NCBI GenBank assembly: GCA_003243455.1
Contig: QFQS01000004.1
Coordinates: 1 to 64,000 of the forward strand
Direction: 5' to 3'
DNA: 64,000 nt
Origin: Cereibacter sphaeroides
Lineage (GTDB): Bacteria; Pseudomonadota; Alphaproteobacteria; Rhodobacterales; Rhodobacteraceae
The notes beneath the pieces are model-generated. The model was given only the letters and a program-made list of their open reading frames with translations. It did no database searches and was not told where the DNA came from. The position numbers and the translations under genes were made by a program. Of this stretch, positions 25,142 to 36,234 are shown in pieces. Positions within the stretch are counted from its first letter, which is position 1. Every line of letters starts with the position of its first letter.

Positions 25142-26318
25142 TCAGTTCAGGGCCTTGGCGATGGCCTCGAATGCCGCCATCGATGCGTGGTCCGTCGCAG
25201 GCTCCGACGCCAGCGGCTGTGAGGCTTGCTTTACGATGACCACCTGCCGCGCGGGATCGACGTAAAGCCATTGGCCATGGATCCCGATGGCCAGTGCCGC
25301 ATCGCCCCGGGTCAGATACCAGCTGTTCCGGTAACGCCCGCCCGGGATGTAATCCTTCGACAGCCCCCGCGCCCAGACCGCCGGGTCGGCGGCGTGGAAG
25401 GTGTCGTCGAGGAAAGCCTGCGGCAGCACGCCCCGAAGCCGCGGATCGCCGGACATCGCCAGAGCGATCCGCCCCATGTCGCGGAGCGTCGCGCAAAGGC
25501 CGCCCGCCGCCCGGGCCACGCCGAAGCGGTCAACGGTCATATAGGCCGAATGCTCGGCTCCTATGGGCTTCCACAGGAAATCCTGCACTAGCCGCGCATA
25601 GCTTTGGCCGCTGACCCTCTCTGCCGCCCAGGCCGCCACATCGGTATCGGGCGAGACATAGTGGAAACGGGTGCCATGGTCGCCCGCCGCCCGCTTCAGC
25701 CCGCGCAGATATTCACGGGCGCTATGCGGGGGGCGGTCATCGACAGGGTCCCAACCATTGACCCGGCGGTATTGGTCCACATCGCCGCCTACCACGGAAT
25801 AGGTCTCGTCGAATTCCACCTCGACCGAGATGTCCAGGGCGTGCTGAACGGTCGCGTCGGCATAGGCGCTGCCTGCCAGCTCGGGGACATAATCGATGAT
25901 CAGCCGGGCGGGGTCTACCAGTCCCTTCGCCTGCAGGGTGCCGAAGACCATGCCCAGCACGGATTTGCTGACCGAGAACATGACGTGTCGCTCATCCGGT
26001 GCCATGCCGGGGGTATAGTATTCGAAGGCCACCTTGCCGCGATGCAGGGCGAGGAAGCCGTCGGTGTGGGATAAGGGGAGGAAGGCCCCGAGCGTGTTCG
26101 CTGTCCCATCGGCGGGGAAGGTCACCCCCGAGAGATTCCTGGGCGCTTCCTCCAGCTTTAGAAAACTCTCGGACCGGCGATCGATCAACTCGGTGGTCAG
26201 TAGCTTGCTGACATTCCGCAGGGCCCAGCGGTTTTGCGGCGGCTTGCGCCAGTTGTTCAGGACAGCAGTGCGTTCAGGCGGCACCAGAGACCAGGGGTCG
26301 GGGAAATAGGTGTCGATC

Positions 26319-26329
<11 letters not shown>
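25142..26329 (-). CDS. Serine hydrolase of the beta-lactamase fold, NylB (6-aminohexanoate-dimer hydrolase)-like, 395 aa
   Basis: The catalytic SxxK is SVSK (Ser119, Lys122), the second-motif Tyr is in FHYVSPDTD (Tyr224), and the third motif is HGQ (351-353), the form used by NylB rather than the KTG of beta-lactamases. As I recall the nylon-oligomer enzyme, several blocks match: PPQNRWA, MAPDERHVMFSVSKS, DYVPELAGSAY and IGIHGQ. NylB splits linear amides of 6-aminohexanoate. A different amide or ester substrate remains possible, since the family is broad. There is no signal peptide, so it should act in the cytoplasm. It overlaps the upstream deacetylase gene by 11 bases and ends the three-hydrolase operon. 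Confidence 0.82.
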
Positions 26330-27347
<1,018 letters not shown>

Positions 27348-27351
27348 GCCT

Positions 27352-28782
27352 TCAACCTTTCACCATCGGGCGGTCTGCCGGCTTGGTGAACCAACCGCCC
27401 ACCGCCTGTTCATAGGCGAAGCCCGCCTTGAACACATCCTCGTCACTGTAAGTGCGGCCGACCAGCTGGATGCCCGTCGGCACCCCGTTCGATGCCCGCC
27501 CGCTCGGCACCGACAGCACCGGGCAGCGGCTGAGCATGTTGAAGGGATAGGTCATGATCCAGCCATGGCGGGGATGGACCGGCACTCCGTTGATCTTCAT
27601 CTCTTTCAGTACGTCATGTTCGGCTCCCGCGGCGGGAATGGCCAAAGTCGGGCAGATGAAGAGGTTGTATTCCTCCATCAGCGGGCCGAAACGGTCATAC
27701 ATCCGGCCTGCGGTATTCAGGCTTTCCAGATAGGCCTTGCTGGTCACCGTCTGCGAATGATGGCCAAAGGACCTGCAATATTCGGTCAACAGCGCCTCTC
27801 GGTCGTCGAGGTATTCGGCGACCCAGGCCCCGAAGAGGGTGGACAGATAGGCGTCGGCGGCATCCTGTGTTTCCATCGTCCAGCCGAGGTCCACCTCCTC
27901 GATCGTGGCGCCCAGGTCGGAGAAGACCTGAAGTGCTGCCATGGTGTTGCGCTGCACTTCCGGGTCGACCTGGTAAAAGCCCAAATCCATCGACCAGGCG
28001 ATCTTCCAGCCCTTGATGCCGCTGCGGTCCACCTGCAGCTCAAGCTTCTCGCGCAGGGAGACGATGTCATGCGGATGCGGGCCGGACATCAGATTCTGCA
28101 TTAACATGCAGTCTTCCACCGTGCGGGCCATCGGGCCGGGGTGGTTGTAGAAATCCATACTGAAGGGGGGCGTGGCGGGGTTACGGCCATAGGGCGGCTT
28201 GTAGCCGACCAGACCCGAGGCCGAGGCCGGAATGCGGATAGACCCGCCGATGTCTGAGCCCGTGGCCAGGGTCGTCATGCCGCCCGCGAGTGCCGCCCCC
28301 GAGCCACCGGACGAGCCGCCGGGGGTGAAGTCCAAATTCCAGGGGTTCCGCGTCACGCCCCAGAGGCGGGAGTGGCAGAACGCCTCGCAGGAAAACTCCG
28401 GCGTCGTGGTGCGGCCATGAACGATGGCGCCACCATCCATCAGCCGGGCGAGTACTGGCGTGGTCGAGGTGGCGACGTTGTCCTTGTAGATCAGCGAGCC
28501 ATAAGTGGTGACCTTGCCCTCGATGTTGTTCTCATCCTTCGCGGCCAAGGGCACGCCTTCCAGCGGGCGTGGGCTGCCGCCCGGGGCATAGGCAGCCTCG
28601 GCAGCCTTGGCGGCGGCCAGGGCCTCTTCGGTATAGAGGAAGGCGAAGGCGTTCACCGGCGCACCGATCTCGGCGATCCTGTCGATCTGCGCCTGAAGAA
28701 GGTCGACCGGCGACAGGGTCCGCGCCCTGAACTGGCGGATCGCCTCTGCGGCGGGAAGGTAGCAAAGGTCGCTTTCGGGCAT
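27352..28782 (-). CDS. Amidase-signature-family hydrolase, 476 aa
   Basis: The Ser-cisSer-Lys triad is visible: Lys82 in LAAKDENNIEG, the cis-Ser in TPGGSSGGSGAALAGG (about 157) and the nucleophile Ser181 in GSDIGGSIRIPAS. The downstream GLVGYKPPYGR block is also standard. Members hydrolyse amides of many kinds; NylA, the 6-aminohexanoate cyclic-dimer hydrolase, belongs to the same family. The start at 28782 (MPESDLCYLP) is preferred because the upstream extension is unlike the family and overlaps the operator region. It is the first gene of the hydrolase operon, divergent from the ABC transporter operon. Confidence 0.88.
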   Translation of the reverse strand: MPESDLCYLPAAEAIRQFRARTLSPVDLLQAQIDRIAEIGAPVNAFAFLYTEEALAAAKAAEAAYAPGGSPRPLEGVPLAAKDENNIEGKVTTYGSLIYKDNVATSTTPVLARLMDGGAIVHGRTTTPEFSCEAFCHSRLWGVTRNPWNLDFTPGGSSGGSGAALAGGMTTLATGSDIGGSIRIPASASGLVGYKPPYGRNPATPPFSMDFYNHPGPMARTVEDCMLMQNLMSGPHPHDIVSLREKLELQVDRSGIKGWKIAWSMDLGFYQVDPEVQRNTMAALQVFSDLGATIEEVDLGWTMETQDAADAYLSTLFGAWVAEYLDDREALLTEYCRSFGHHSQTVTSKAYLESLNTAGRMYDRFGPLMEEYNLFICPTLAIPAAGAEHDVLKEMKINGVPVHPRHGWIMTYPFNMLSRCPVLSVPSGRASNGVPTGIQLVGRTYSDEDVFKAGFAYEQAVGGWFTKPADRPMVKG

Positions 28783-28845
28783 CGGGTCACCTTGAAGGGG
28801 GGGGGCGCAGCGGTTGCGATTATGGCGAGGTTGGCGGAAATATGG

Positions 28846-28861
28846 CTGATCGGTCAATCAG
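28846..28861. promoter_or_regulatory. TetR-type operator before the amidase operon
   Basis: CTGATCGGTCAATCAG shares TGATCGG-CAATCAG with the site at 17168. It lies 64 bp upstream of the amidase start, with TTGACC on the minus strand overlapping it. Confidence 0.6.
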
Positions 28862-29214
28862 AAAAATGCGAATCTGCGGCGACGCCCGACAAGTATTTTT
28901 ACCGCGTTCTTGGCGATGACGCGTTTCTGTGCGGCGCTGCGGGGAGGTTTTTTGGGGGAGTGGGCTTGCGGCCAGCTTCGGCTCGACTGGATGCCCAAAA
29001 AATCGGCGGTTTCTGCGACGATCCCGCCCGGCATTGTCCCATGGCGCTGCCGAACTCGCCGAAGATTTCCTTTTCTTCACATTGGATTGGTCGATGGGTG
29101 TTTGCAGAAACGGTTTCGGATTTGACCTTGTGCCGCAAGGAAGGCAGAGCCCACCTCAGGGCGCCGCAATGCGCGCCGGATCGGCCCCCGACCCGCGGCA
29201 GAATGCATCTGCGT
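28862..29214. other. Gap between divergent operons, no gene seen
   Basis: The 353 bases between the amidase and binding-protein operators carry short overlapping frames on both strands without motifs. It probably serves as spacer between the two promoters. Confidence 0.5.
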
Positions 29215-29216
29215 GG

Positions 29217-29242
29217 TTGATCGATCAATCAATTTGTTGACA
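29217..29242 (+). promoter_or_regulatory. TetR-type operator and -35 before the transporter operon
   Basis: TTGATCGATCAATCAA (29217-29232) is followed five bases later by TTGACA (29237-29242), almost the same layout as at 17168 where the gap is six. An AT-rich CATATTAC lies at about 29254-29261. The transporter genes begin at 29358. Confidence 0.6.
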
Positions 29243-29357
29243 CGGAACCGTCTCATATTACTCTGCCCTCAAGAGGTCACCTGCTGGAAGAAGCTGTCGC
29301 AGAACAGCCTGCCGGGGCCTCGTCGCCTGAATGTGACAAAAACCAACGGGGTGGACG

Positions 29358-30953
29358 ATGAACGAATCACAAGACCCGCGGACCCTGTCCGCACTTCTGC
29401 GCCGGGGGGTGATGTCGCGGCGCGCTTTCCTGCTGCGCAGCTCGGCCATGATGGCGGCAGGTGCCGCGATGACCCTTCCGGGCATGGCCCGCGCCCAGAC
29501 CGAGCCGGTGCAGGGCGGCGTCCTGCGCATCGGCCTGCAGAACGCCTCGCAGAACGACAACCTGGATCCCGGCACTTGGAGCACCAGCTGGATCGGCACC
29601 AGTTTCAATGGCGGCACCTATAACAACCTGGTCGAAATCCTGCCCGACGGGTCGGTCGCGGGCGACCTGGCCGAAAGCTGGGAGCCGGAGCCGGGCGCCG
29701 CGATATGGCGCTTCAAGATTCGTCAGGGCATCAAGTTCCATGACGGGCGGGATCTGGCGCTGGAAGATATCCGCCAGTCCTTCCTGCACCACATGGGCGA
29801 AGGCTCGACCTCGGGCGCGCGGGCGATTGTCGAGCAGATCAGCCAGATCGACCTTGAGGGCACGGATACCGTGGTCTTCACACTGAAGACCGGCAATGCC
29901 GACTTCCCCTTCCTGCTGTCGGACTATCACCTGTCGATCTACCCTTCCCTGGAAGGCGGCGGGATCGACATGTCGGGTGTGGGCACCGGCGCCTTCGTGC
30001 TGGACAGCTTCGAGCCGGGCATCGCGACCCGTCTGCTGCGCAACCCGAATTACCACAAGCCGGGCCTGCCGCATGTCGATGAGGTCGAGATGATCTCGAT
30101 CCCAGACGCCACTGCGCGGCTGAATGCCCTGCTGACGGGCGAGGTCGATGTGATCGACGATCTGGACACCCGCAACGTCCCGATGATCGAGGCTAGCGCC
30201 GACTTTCAGGTGCTTCGCGTGCCCAGCCTGCGGCACTTCAGCTTCGACATGGACACGAACGTTGCGCCCTTCGACAATCGCGACGTCCGCATGGCGCTGA
30301 AATACGCCATCGACCGCGATGACATCATCGAGAAGGTCTTCCTGGGCGAAGGGAAGAAGGGCAATGACAATCCGGTCTCGACCATCCAGACCTTTTACCA
30401 CGCGATGCCGCAGCGCGAATACAGCATCGAGAAGGCGAAGGAGCATCTGGCCAAGGCGGGGCTGGAAGCCGTGACCGTTGATCTCTCGGTGGCCGAAAAC
30501 GCCTTCCCGGGCGCCATCGAGGCTGCGGTCCTGTTCAAAGAGCATGCCGCCCCGGCAGGGATCACTATCAATGTGATCCAGGAAGCCGCCGATGGCTATT
30601 GGGAGAATGTCTGGCTGAAGAAGCCCTTCGCCGGTGTCGACTGGTTCGGCCGGGCGACGGTCGACTGGTTGTTCTCGACGATCTACACATCGGACGCACC
30701 TTGGAACACCGGCTGGTCGAACGCTCGGTTCGACGAACTGCATGCCCAGGCCCGGGCCGAGACCGATGTGGCGAAGCGCACCGCGGCCTATGCCGAGATG
30801 CAGGAGATCATCCATAACGAGGGCAACATCATCACCGTCGCCTTCGTCGATTGGCGCTATGGCGTGTCGAACGCCGTGGGCCATGCAGAGGTCGGAGGGC
30901 TGATGCCCAATGACAACATGCGCATGTGTGAACGCTGGTGGATGAACGCCTGA
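29358..30953 (+). CDS. ABC transporter substrate-binding protein, family 5 (peptide/Opp type), Tat signal, 531 aa
   Basis: The N-terminus carries a twin-arginine signal (SRRAFLLRSSAMMAAGAAM, cleavage likely after ARAQ near residue 47). The mature protein shows SBP family-5 features: GGVLRIGLQ, LAESWEPE, FKIRQGIKFHDGR, and NALLTGEVDVID. It would bind the imported substrate in the periplasm and pass it to the DppBC-type permeases encoded downstream. It is closely similar along its whole length to the next gene's product. It is the first gene of a five-gene transporter operon. Confidence 0.9.
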   Translation: MNESQDPRTLSALLRRGVMSRRAFLLRSSAMMAAGAAMTLPGMARAQTEPVQGGVLRIGLQNASQNDNLDPGTWSTSWIGTSFNGGTYNNLVEILPDGSVAGDLAESWEPEPGAAIWRFKIRQGIKFHDGRDLALEDIRQSFLHHMGEGSTSGARAIVEQISQIDLEGTDTVVFTLKTGNADFPFLLSDYHLSIYPSLEGGGIDMSGVGTGAFVLDSFEPGIATRLLRNPNYHKPGLPHVDEVEMISIPDATARLNALLTGEVDVIDDLDTRNVPMIEASADFQVLRVPSLRHFSFDMDTNVAPFDNRDVRMALKYAIDRDDIIEKVFLGEGKKGNDNPVSTIQTFYHAMPQREYSIEKAKEHLAKAGLEAVTVDLSVAENAFPGAIEAAVLFKEHAAPAGITINVIQEAADGYWENVWLKKPFAGVDWFGRATVDWLFSTIYTSDAPWNTGWSNARFDELHAQARAETDVAKRTAAYAEMQEIIHNEGNIITVAFVDWRYGVSNAVGHAEVGGLMPNDNMRMCERWWMNA

Positions 30954-31064
30954 CTATGATTTGCGCGGGTGCCCGTTCGGGTGCCCGCCTGCACCTTCTC
31001 ATCTCGCCGGACTACGGGCGGGCATTTCATCAACGAGATCGCTTGTATGGGCGGAGGAAATCCG

Positions 31065-32666
31065 ATGCACACTTCCCGCAGCAATGGCACCCTGCCGCTG
31101 TTTTCGTCCGCAAGCAGGCTGGCCCTGTCTCGGCGCGGTTTTCTTGGCAGCGCCTTCACTGCAGCCGGTGCATTGATCCTGCCAGGATCCCTTGCGGCGC
31201 AGGACCAGCCCAAACAGGGCGGCACCCTGCGCTACGGAATGAACGACGGCTCGCAGCAGGATACGCTGGAGCCGGGCAGCTGGAGCACGGTGATGAGTGG
31301 CGCGGCCTTCAACGGCGCGCTTTGCAACAATCTGGTCGAACTTCTGCCCGACGGCTCGCTTGCCGGCGATCTTGCCGAAAGCTGGAACGGCAATGCGGAG
31401 GCCACGGTCTGGACATTCGCGCTGCGCAAGGGCGTGAAGTTCCACGATGGTCGCCCTTTCACGGCCGAAGATGCGCGCCAATCGCTCTTGCATCATACCG
31501 GCGCCGAAAGCACCTCGGGCGCTCTGGCCATCGTCAGCCAGATCATCGGGATCGAGACCGTCGATGACAGCCTGATCATCACGCTGGTAGAGGGGAATGC
31601 CGATTTCCCCTATCTTCTGTCCGATTATCACCTGTCGATCTTCCCGGCCCGCGAGGGCGGCGGCATTGACTGGGAAAGCGGCATCGGCACCGGGGCCTTC
31701 CGGCTGGAATCGTTTGAGCCTGGCATCGCGGTGGCCCTCGTGCGCAACCCCGATTACCACAAACCGGGCCTGCCGCATTTCGATGCGGTCGAGTTCATCA
31801 ACATTCCTGACAGCACGGCCCGACTGAACGCCCTGCTGACAGGCGAAGTCGACGTGATCGAGGATGTCGACATCCGCAACGTGTCGCTCGTGGAACAAAA
31901 TGAGGGACTGACTGTACTGCGTACGCCCAGTCTGCGCCACCTGACCTTCGACATGAACTGCTCTGTCGCGCCCTTCGACAATCCGGCGGTGCGCAAGGCG
32001 CTGAAACTGGCCATCGACCGCGATGACATCATCGCCAAGGTCTTTCTTGACGAGGGCGAGATCGGCAATGACAACCCGGTGGCCCGGATCATGCCGCTGT
32101 GGGTCGAAACACCGCCGCAATATGCCTATGATCCCGACGCGGCGCGAGCCCTGCTGGCCGAAGCCGGGGTGGAGGGGCTGACAGTCGATCTGTCCACGGC
32201 AGAATCCGCCTTTCCCGGCGCCATCGAGGCCGCCACGCTGTTTCAGCAACATGCTGCAAAGGCCGGCATTGCGATCAATGTCGTCCAGGAGGCGGATGAC
32301 GGCTATTGGGATAATGTCTGGCTGAAGAAGCCGTTCAACGCCTCGGACTGGTATGGGCGGGTGACATTGGACTGGCTGTTCGCCACCTCCTACACTTCGG
32401 ATTCGCCCTGGAACAACACAGGCTTTTCCAATCCCCGTTTCGACGAGCTGCACGCTGCCGCACGTGCCGAAGGGGACGCGGCGCTCCGCCTCAGCCAATA
32501 TGCGGAAATGCAGCAGATTCTGCATGATGATGGCGGTGTGATCATCGTGGCCTTCGTCAGCTGGCGTCTTGCTGCGACCAGGAACATTGGCCACGGCGAA
32601 ATGGGTGGTATCCTGCCTGCCGACAACCACCGCTGCGCAGAGCGTTGGTGGCGCACCGACCTGTGA
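31065..32666 (+). CDS. Second ABC substrate-binding protein, family 5, Tat signal, 533 aa
   Basis: This is a paralogue of the preceding protein. It again has a twin-arginine signal (LSRRGFLGSAFTAAGALILPG) and matching blocks such as DYHLSI, RNPDYHKPGLPH, LLTGEVDVIED and GYWDNVWLKKPF. The start at 31065 is chosen because GGAGGAAA precedes it; ATG 31047 is an in-frame alternative. Two adjacent binding proteins sharing one permease set suggest a tandem duplication that widens substrate range. It sits 112 bases after the first gene. Confidence 0.9.
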   Translation: MHTSRSNGTLPLFSSASRLALSRRGFLGSAFTAAGALILPGSLAAQDQPKQGGTLRYGMNDGSQQDTLEPGSWSTVMSGAAFNGALCNNLVELLPDGSLAGDLAESWNGNAEATVWTFALRKGVKFHDGRPFTAEDARQSLLHHTGAESTSGALAIVSQIIGIETVDDSLIITLVEGNADFPYLLSDYHLSIFPAREGGGIDWESGIGTGAFRLESFEPGIAVALVRNPDYHKPGLPHFDAVEFINIPDSTARLNALLTGEVDVIEDVDIRNVSLVEQNEGLTVLRTPSLRHLTFDMNCSVAPFDNPAVRKALKLAIDRDDIIAKVFLDEGEIGNDNPVARIMPLWVETPPQYAYDPDAARALLAEAGVEGLTVDLSTAESAFPGAIEAATLFQQHAAKAGIAINVVQEADDGYWDNVWLKKPFNASDWYGRVTLDWLFATSYTSDSPWNNTGFSNPRFDELHAAARAEGDAALRLSQYAEMQQILHDDGGVIIVAFVSWRLAATRNIGHGEMGGILPADNHRCAERWWRTDL

Positions 32667-32736
32667 CTTCAAAACGCCCTGCCGCCACCGTCGGAAGGGC
32701 CTCGCGTCAAGGCGACACACCCGGAGACGACAGAGA

Positions 32737-33702
32737 ATGAAGAAATCTACCCGTCCGATCCTGTCGATGACAGTCAGTCGGATCGGTCTGGGAATGCTCA
32801 GCCTGCTGATTGTGACGCTGGTGATCTTCTCATCGGTCGAACTGCTGCCCGGCAGCTATGCCTCGGCCATCCTAGGCCAGAACGCGACACCCGAGGCGGT
32901 GGCCGCGATGGAGGACAAGCTGGGCCTGAACCGCCCCTGGCCCATTCGCTATGTCGAATGGTTGGCCAACGCGGCCACAGGCGATCTGGGCACCTCCTTT
33001 TCCGGCAGGCCGGTGGTGGCGGTGATCGGGCCGCGGTTGGAGAACACTCTGATCCTGGCCGGGATCACCGCCGCCATCGCGGTGCCGCTTGCCATCGGCT
33101 TGGGCATCCTTTGCGCCCGCTATAGGGGCAGGCTCTTGGACCGCTTCCTGTCGACCGGCACTCTAGCCGCCATCTCGGTGCCCGAGTTCCTGGTGGCCTA
33201 TGTGGTGATGATGGTGCTGGCGGTGCAGCTGAAGCTGCTGCCTTCCATGGCGGGCATTCGCGCGAGCATGGATTTCGGCGAACAGCTTTACCGGATGATC
33301 CTGCCGATCCTGACCCTGCTTCTGGTCATCCTTGCCCACATGGTCCGCAACACCCGCGCGGCGATCCTGTCGGTGATGTCCAGCCCCTATGTGGAAATGG
33401 CCCGCCTGAAGGGCCAGCCCGAGGGGCGGGTCGTCATGCGAGAGGCGCTGCCGAACGCGATCGGCCCCATCGCCAGCGTCGTCGCCCTGAACCTCGCCTA
33501 TCTCATTTCCGGCGTGGTCGTGGTCGAGGTGGTCTTCGTCTACCCGGGCATCGGCCAGGCGATGATCGACGCCGTTCGCAACCGCGACATTGCGGTGATC
33601 CAAGCCTGCGCCCTGATCTTCTCCGCTGCCTATATCGGTTTCAACTTGATTGCCGACATTATCTCGATCGTCAGCAATCCACGCCTTCTGCATCCGCGTT
33701 GA
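32737..33702 (+). CDS. ABC transporter permease, DppB type, 321 aa
   Basis: An N-terminal transmembrane helix (IGLGMLSLLIVTLVIFSSVELLPG) is followed by the DppB periplasmic segment (LGLNRPWPIRYVEWL and GDLGTSF) and about five more helices. The cytoplasmic coupling loop VEMARLKGQPEGRVVMREALPNAIGPI is the EAA-type signature. This protein should form half the membrane channel with the next gene's product. The start at 32737 has CGGAGAC upstream. Confidence 0.9.
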   Translation: MKKSTRPILSMTVSRIGLGMLSLLIVTLVIFSSVELLPGSYASAILGQNATPEAVAAMEDKLGLNRPWPIRYVEWLANAATGDLGTSFSGRPVVAVIGPRLENTLILAGITAAIAVPLAIGLGILCARYRGRLLDRFLSTGTLAAISVPEFLVAYVVMMVLAVQLKLLPSMAGIRASMDFGEQLYRMILPILTLLLVILAHMVRNTRAAILSVMSSPYVEMARLKGQPEGRVVMREALPNAIGPIASVVALNLAYLISGVVVVEVVFVYPGIGQAMIDAVRNRDIAVIQACALIFSAAYIGFNLIADIISIVSNPRLLHPR

Positions 33703-33712
33703 GTGGGATTCC

Positions 33713-34588
33713 ATGCAACCAAATCTCTCCCTCGCCAATCAGCCCAGCCGCATCAGCCTGCTGCTGCGCGCGTTGCGCCAGGCACCGCTTACCGCGAAAT
33801 TCGGCATGGTCGTCGTGTCGATCTATGTCTTCGTCGCGATCTTCGCCCCCGTCCTTGCCCCTTATGGCGAGGTCGAGGTGGTCTCGCGCGTGCCCTTCGC
33901 TCCCTGGAGTTCCGAATTCCTGCTGGGTACCGACCAGCTGGGCCGCGATTTCCTGACAAGGCTGATCTATGGCGCCCGCAACTCCATCTCCATCGCGCTG
34001 ATCACGACGCTGATCTCCTTCACCATCGGCTGTCTGGCCGGGATGGTGGCGGCGCTGGTGGGCGGGGTGCTGGATCAGGTGATCTCGCGCTTCGTGGATG
34101 CGGTCATGTCGATCCCCGACCTGATCTTCATCCTGATGATCCTGTCGATCTTCGGCGGCTCTATCCTGAACCTGATCCTGATCATCGCCATCCTCACCTC
34201 GACCCGCTTTTACCGCATCGCCCGCGCCGCCGCGCTGAACGTGTGCAGCCTCGACTATGTTGAGGCCGCACGCGTTCGGGGCGAAAGCCTCCTCTGGATC
34301 GCGGTGAACGAGGTCTTCCCCAACATCCTGCCGCTGATCCTGTCGGAGCTGGGGATGCGCTTCTGCTTCATCTTTCTGAACATCGCCGCACTGTCCTTCC
34401 TGGGGGTCGGCATCCAGCCGCCCATGGCGGAATGGGGCTCGATGGTTCGTGAGAATGCCGCGCTGATCAACATGGGCAACATCACTCCCTTGATCCCCGC
34501 CGCCGCCATCGCCTTCCTGGCCATCGCCGTGAACTTCGTCGTGGATTGGCAGCTGAACCGGGCCAGCGGCCTGAATGAGGAGGGCTGA
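33713..34588 (+). CDS. ABC transporter permease, DppC type, 291 aa
   Basis: It has the DppC N-terminal helix (KFGMVVVSIYVFVAIFAPVLAPY), the FLLGTDQLGRDFLTRLIYGARNS motif that marks DppC proteins, and the coupling loop YVEAARVRGESLLWIAVNEVFPNILP. Six transmembrane spans are expected. It begins 10 bases after the DppB-type gene ends and is followed by the ATPase gene with tight coupling. Confidence 0.92.
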   Translation: MQPNLSLANQPSRISLLLRALRQAPLTAKFGMVVVSIYVFVAIFAPVLAPYGEVEVVSRVPFAPWSSEFLLGTDQLGRDFLTRLIYGARNSISIALITTLISFTIGCLAGMVAALVGGVLDQVISRFVDAVMSIPDLIFILMILSIFGGSILNLILIIAILTSTRFYRIARAAALNVCSLDYVEAARVRGESLLWIAVNEVFPNILPLILSELGMRFCFIFLNIAALSFLGVGIQPPMAEWGSMVRENAALINMGNITPLIPAAAIAFLAIAVNFVVDWQLNRASGLNEEG

Positions 34589-34589
34589 G

Positions 34590-36203
34590 ATGTCCGCAAC
34601 CCCAGCTCTTGAAATCCGCGACCTGAAGATCGAGGCGAAATCGAACGACCGCTGGAACACCATCGTGAACGGCGTCTCCGTAACGGTCCGCCCGGGCGAG
34701 GTGGTGGGTCTGGTCGGTGAATCCGGCGCCGGAAAATCCACCATCGGTCTTGCCGCTTTGGGCTACTTCCGCCCCGGCGCGAGGGTGGCCGGGGGCGAGG
34801 TGCGCCTGGACGGTCGCAACCTGCTGGACGAACCCGAGGAAGCCCGCCGCAAGATCCGTGGCACGAAAGTTGCCTATGTCGCGCAAAGCGCGCAGGCAGC
34901 GTTCAACCCGGTGCACCGGCTGATGGACCAAATCTGCATGGTCGCGGTGGACCGGGGCGCCATGACCCGGTCACAGGCCGAGAAGCGTGCGGTGGATCTT
35001 TTCACCGCCCTGCAACTGCCCGATCCGCAAAGCTTCGGCCGCCGCTATCCCCACCAGGTCTCGGGCGGGCAACTTCAGCGCGCAATGATCGCCATGGCGA
35101 TGATCTGCAACCCCGCGCTGATCGTCTTCGACGAGCCGACCACGGCGCTGGACGTGACCACGCAGGTTGAGGTGCTGATCTCGATCCGCAAGGTAATCGA
35201 GGAGTTCAAGGTCGCCGCGATCTACATCACACATGACTTGGCCGTGGTGGCTCAGATCGCCCATCGCGTGGTGGTGCTTCGCTACGGCGAGGTGGTCGAG
35301 GAAGCCGCCATCGCCGACATCATGGACCGCCCGCAACACGCCTATACGAAGACGCTCTGGGCTATTCATGAGCTGTCGGTCAGCAATGGGCAGGATCACG
35401 GACAGAAGGGCGCCTCTCTGCTGGCACTGAAGGGTGTGGCCGCGAAGTATCACGATTTCCAGGTTCTGACCGACATTTCCCTGACCGTCGGTCGCGGCGA
35501 GACCGTTGCTCTGGTGGGCGAATCCGGTTCGGGAAAATCCACCCTCGGGCGGCTGGTCGTCGGCCTGAAAGAACCCGCGGCGGGCAGCGTTACCTATGAC
35601 GGCAAGCTCCTGGCTGCGAAGGTGAGCCAGCGCTCGCTGGAAACGCTGAAGCGCATCCAGATCATCTACCAATCCGCTGACACCGCCCTGAACCCTCGCC
35701 AGACCGTCCGCAAGATCGTGGGTCGCCCATTGACCCTCTACCACGGCCTGCGGGGTGTCAGGCGCGAGGCGCGGTTGGTCGAACTTCTGAAAATGGTCGA
35801 GCTGGAGACCAGTTATGCCGACCGCACCCCCGGCCAGCTCTCCGGCGGGCAGAAGCAGCGCGTCGCCATCGCGCGGGCCTTGGCCGCCAACCCCGAACTG
35901 ATCGTCTGCGACGAGATCACCTCGGCGCTGGACAAGGTGGTGCAGGCCGAAGTCCTGCGGATGCTGATGAAGCTGAAAGCGGAACTCGGTGTGTCCTACC
36001 TGTTCATCACCCATGACATCGAGGTCGTCCGTGCCATCGCCGACCGGGTCGTCGTGTTGCAGCATGGCCGCATCGTCGAGCAGGGCACACGGGAAAGAGT
36101 CTTCTCCCCGCCGCACCAGCCCTATACGGAAACCCTGCTCGCCTCTGTTCCCGCCATGGCGACCGGCTGGCTGGACGATGTCATCGCCGGTCGTGCCGCG
36201 TAA
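34590..36203 (+). CDS. ABC transporter ATPase, fused DppD-DppF type, 537 aa
   Basis: Two complete ATPase domains are joined. The first has Walker A GESGAGKST, signature VSGGQLQRAMIAMAMI and Walker B ALIVFDEPTTALD. The second has GESGSGKST, LSGGQKQRVAIARALA and ELIVCDEITSALD, where the usual Pro after Glu is Ile. Fusion of both peptide-transport ATPases in one chain is common in alphaproteobacteria. ATG 34590 follows GAGGAGGG and is preferred over an ATG at 34575 that overlaps the permease gene. It closes the transporter operon. Confidence 0.92.
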   Translation: MSATPALEIRDLKIEAKSNDRWNTIVNGVSVTVRPGEVVGLVGESGAGKSTIGLAALGYFRPGARVAGGEVRLDGRNLLDEPEEARRKIRGTKVAYVAQSAQAAFNPVHRLMDQICMVAVDRGAMTRSQAEKRAVDLFTALQLPDPQSFGRRYPHQVSGGQLQRAMIAMAMICNPALIVFDEPTTALDVTTQVEVLISIRKVIEEFKVAAIYITHDLAVVAQIAHRVVVLRYGEVVEEAAIADIMDRPQHAYTKTLWAIHELSVSNGQDHGQKGASLLALKGVAAKYHDFQVLTDISLTVGRGETVALVGESGSGKSTLGRLVVGLKEPAAGSVTYDGKLLAAKVSQRSLETLKRIQIIYQSADTALNPRQTVRKIVGRPLTLYHGLRGVRREARLVELLKMVELETSYADRTPGQLSGGQKQRVAIARALAANPELIVCDEITSALDKVVQAEVLRMLMKLKAELGVSYLFITHDIEVVRAIADRVVVLQHGRIVEQGTRERVFSPPHQPYTETLLASVPAMATGWLDDVIAGRAA

Positions 36204-36234
36204 GGGGGCGGACCGACGCTGGCCCGCCTTGGTC

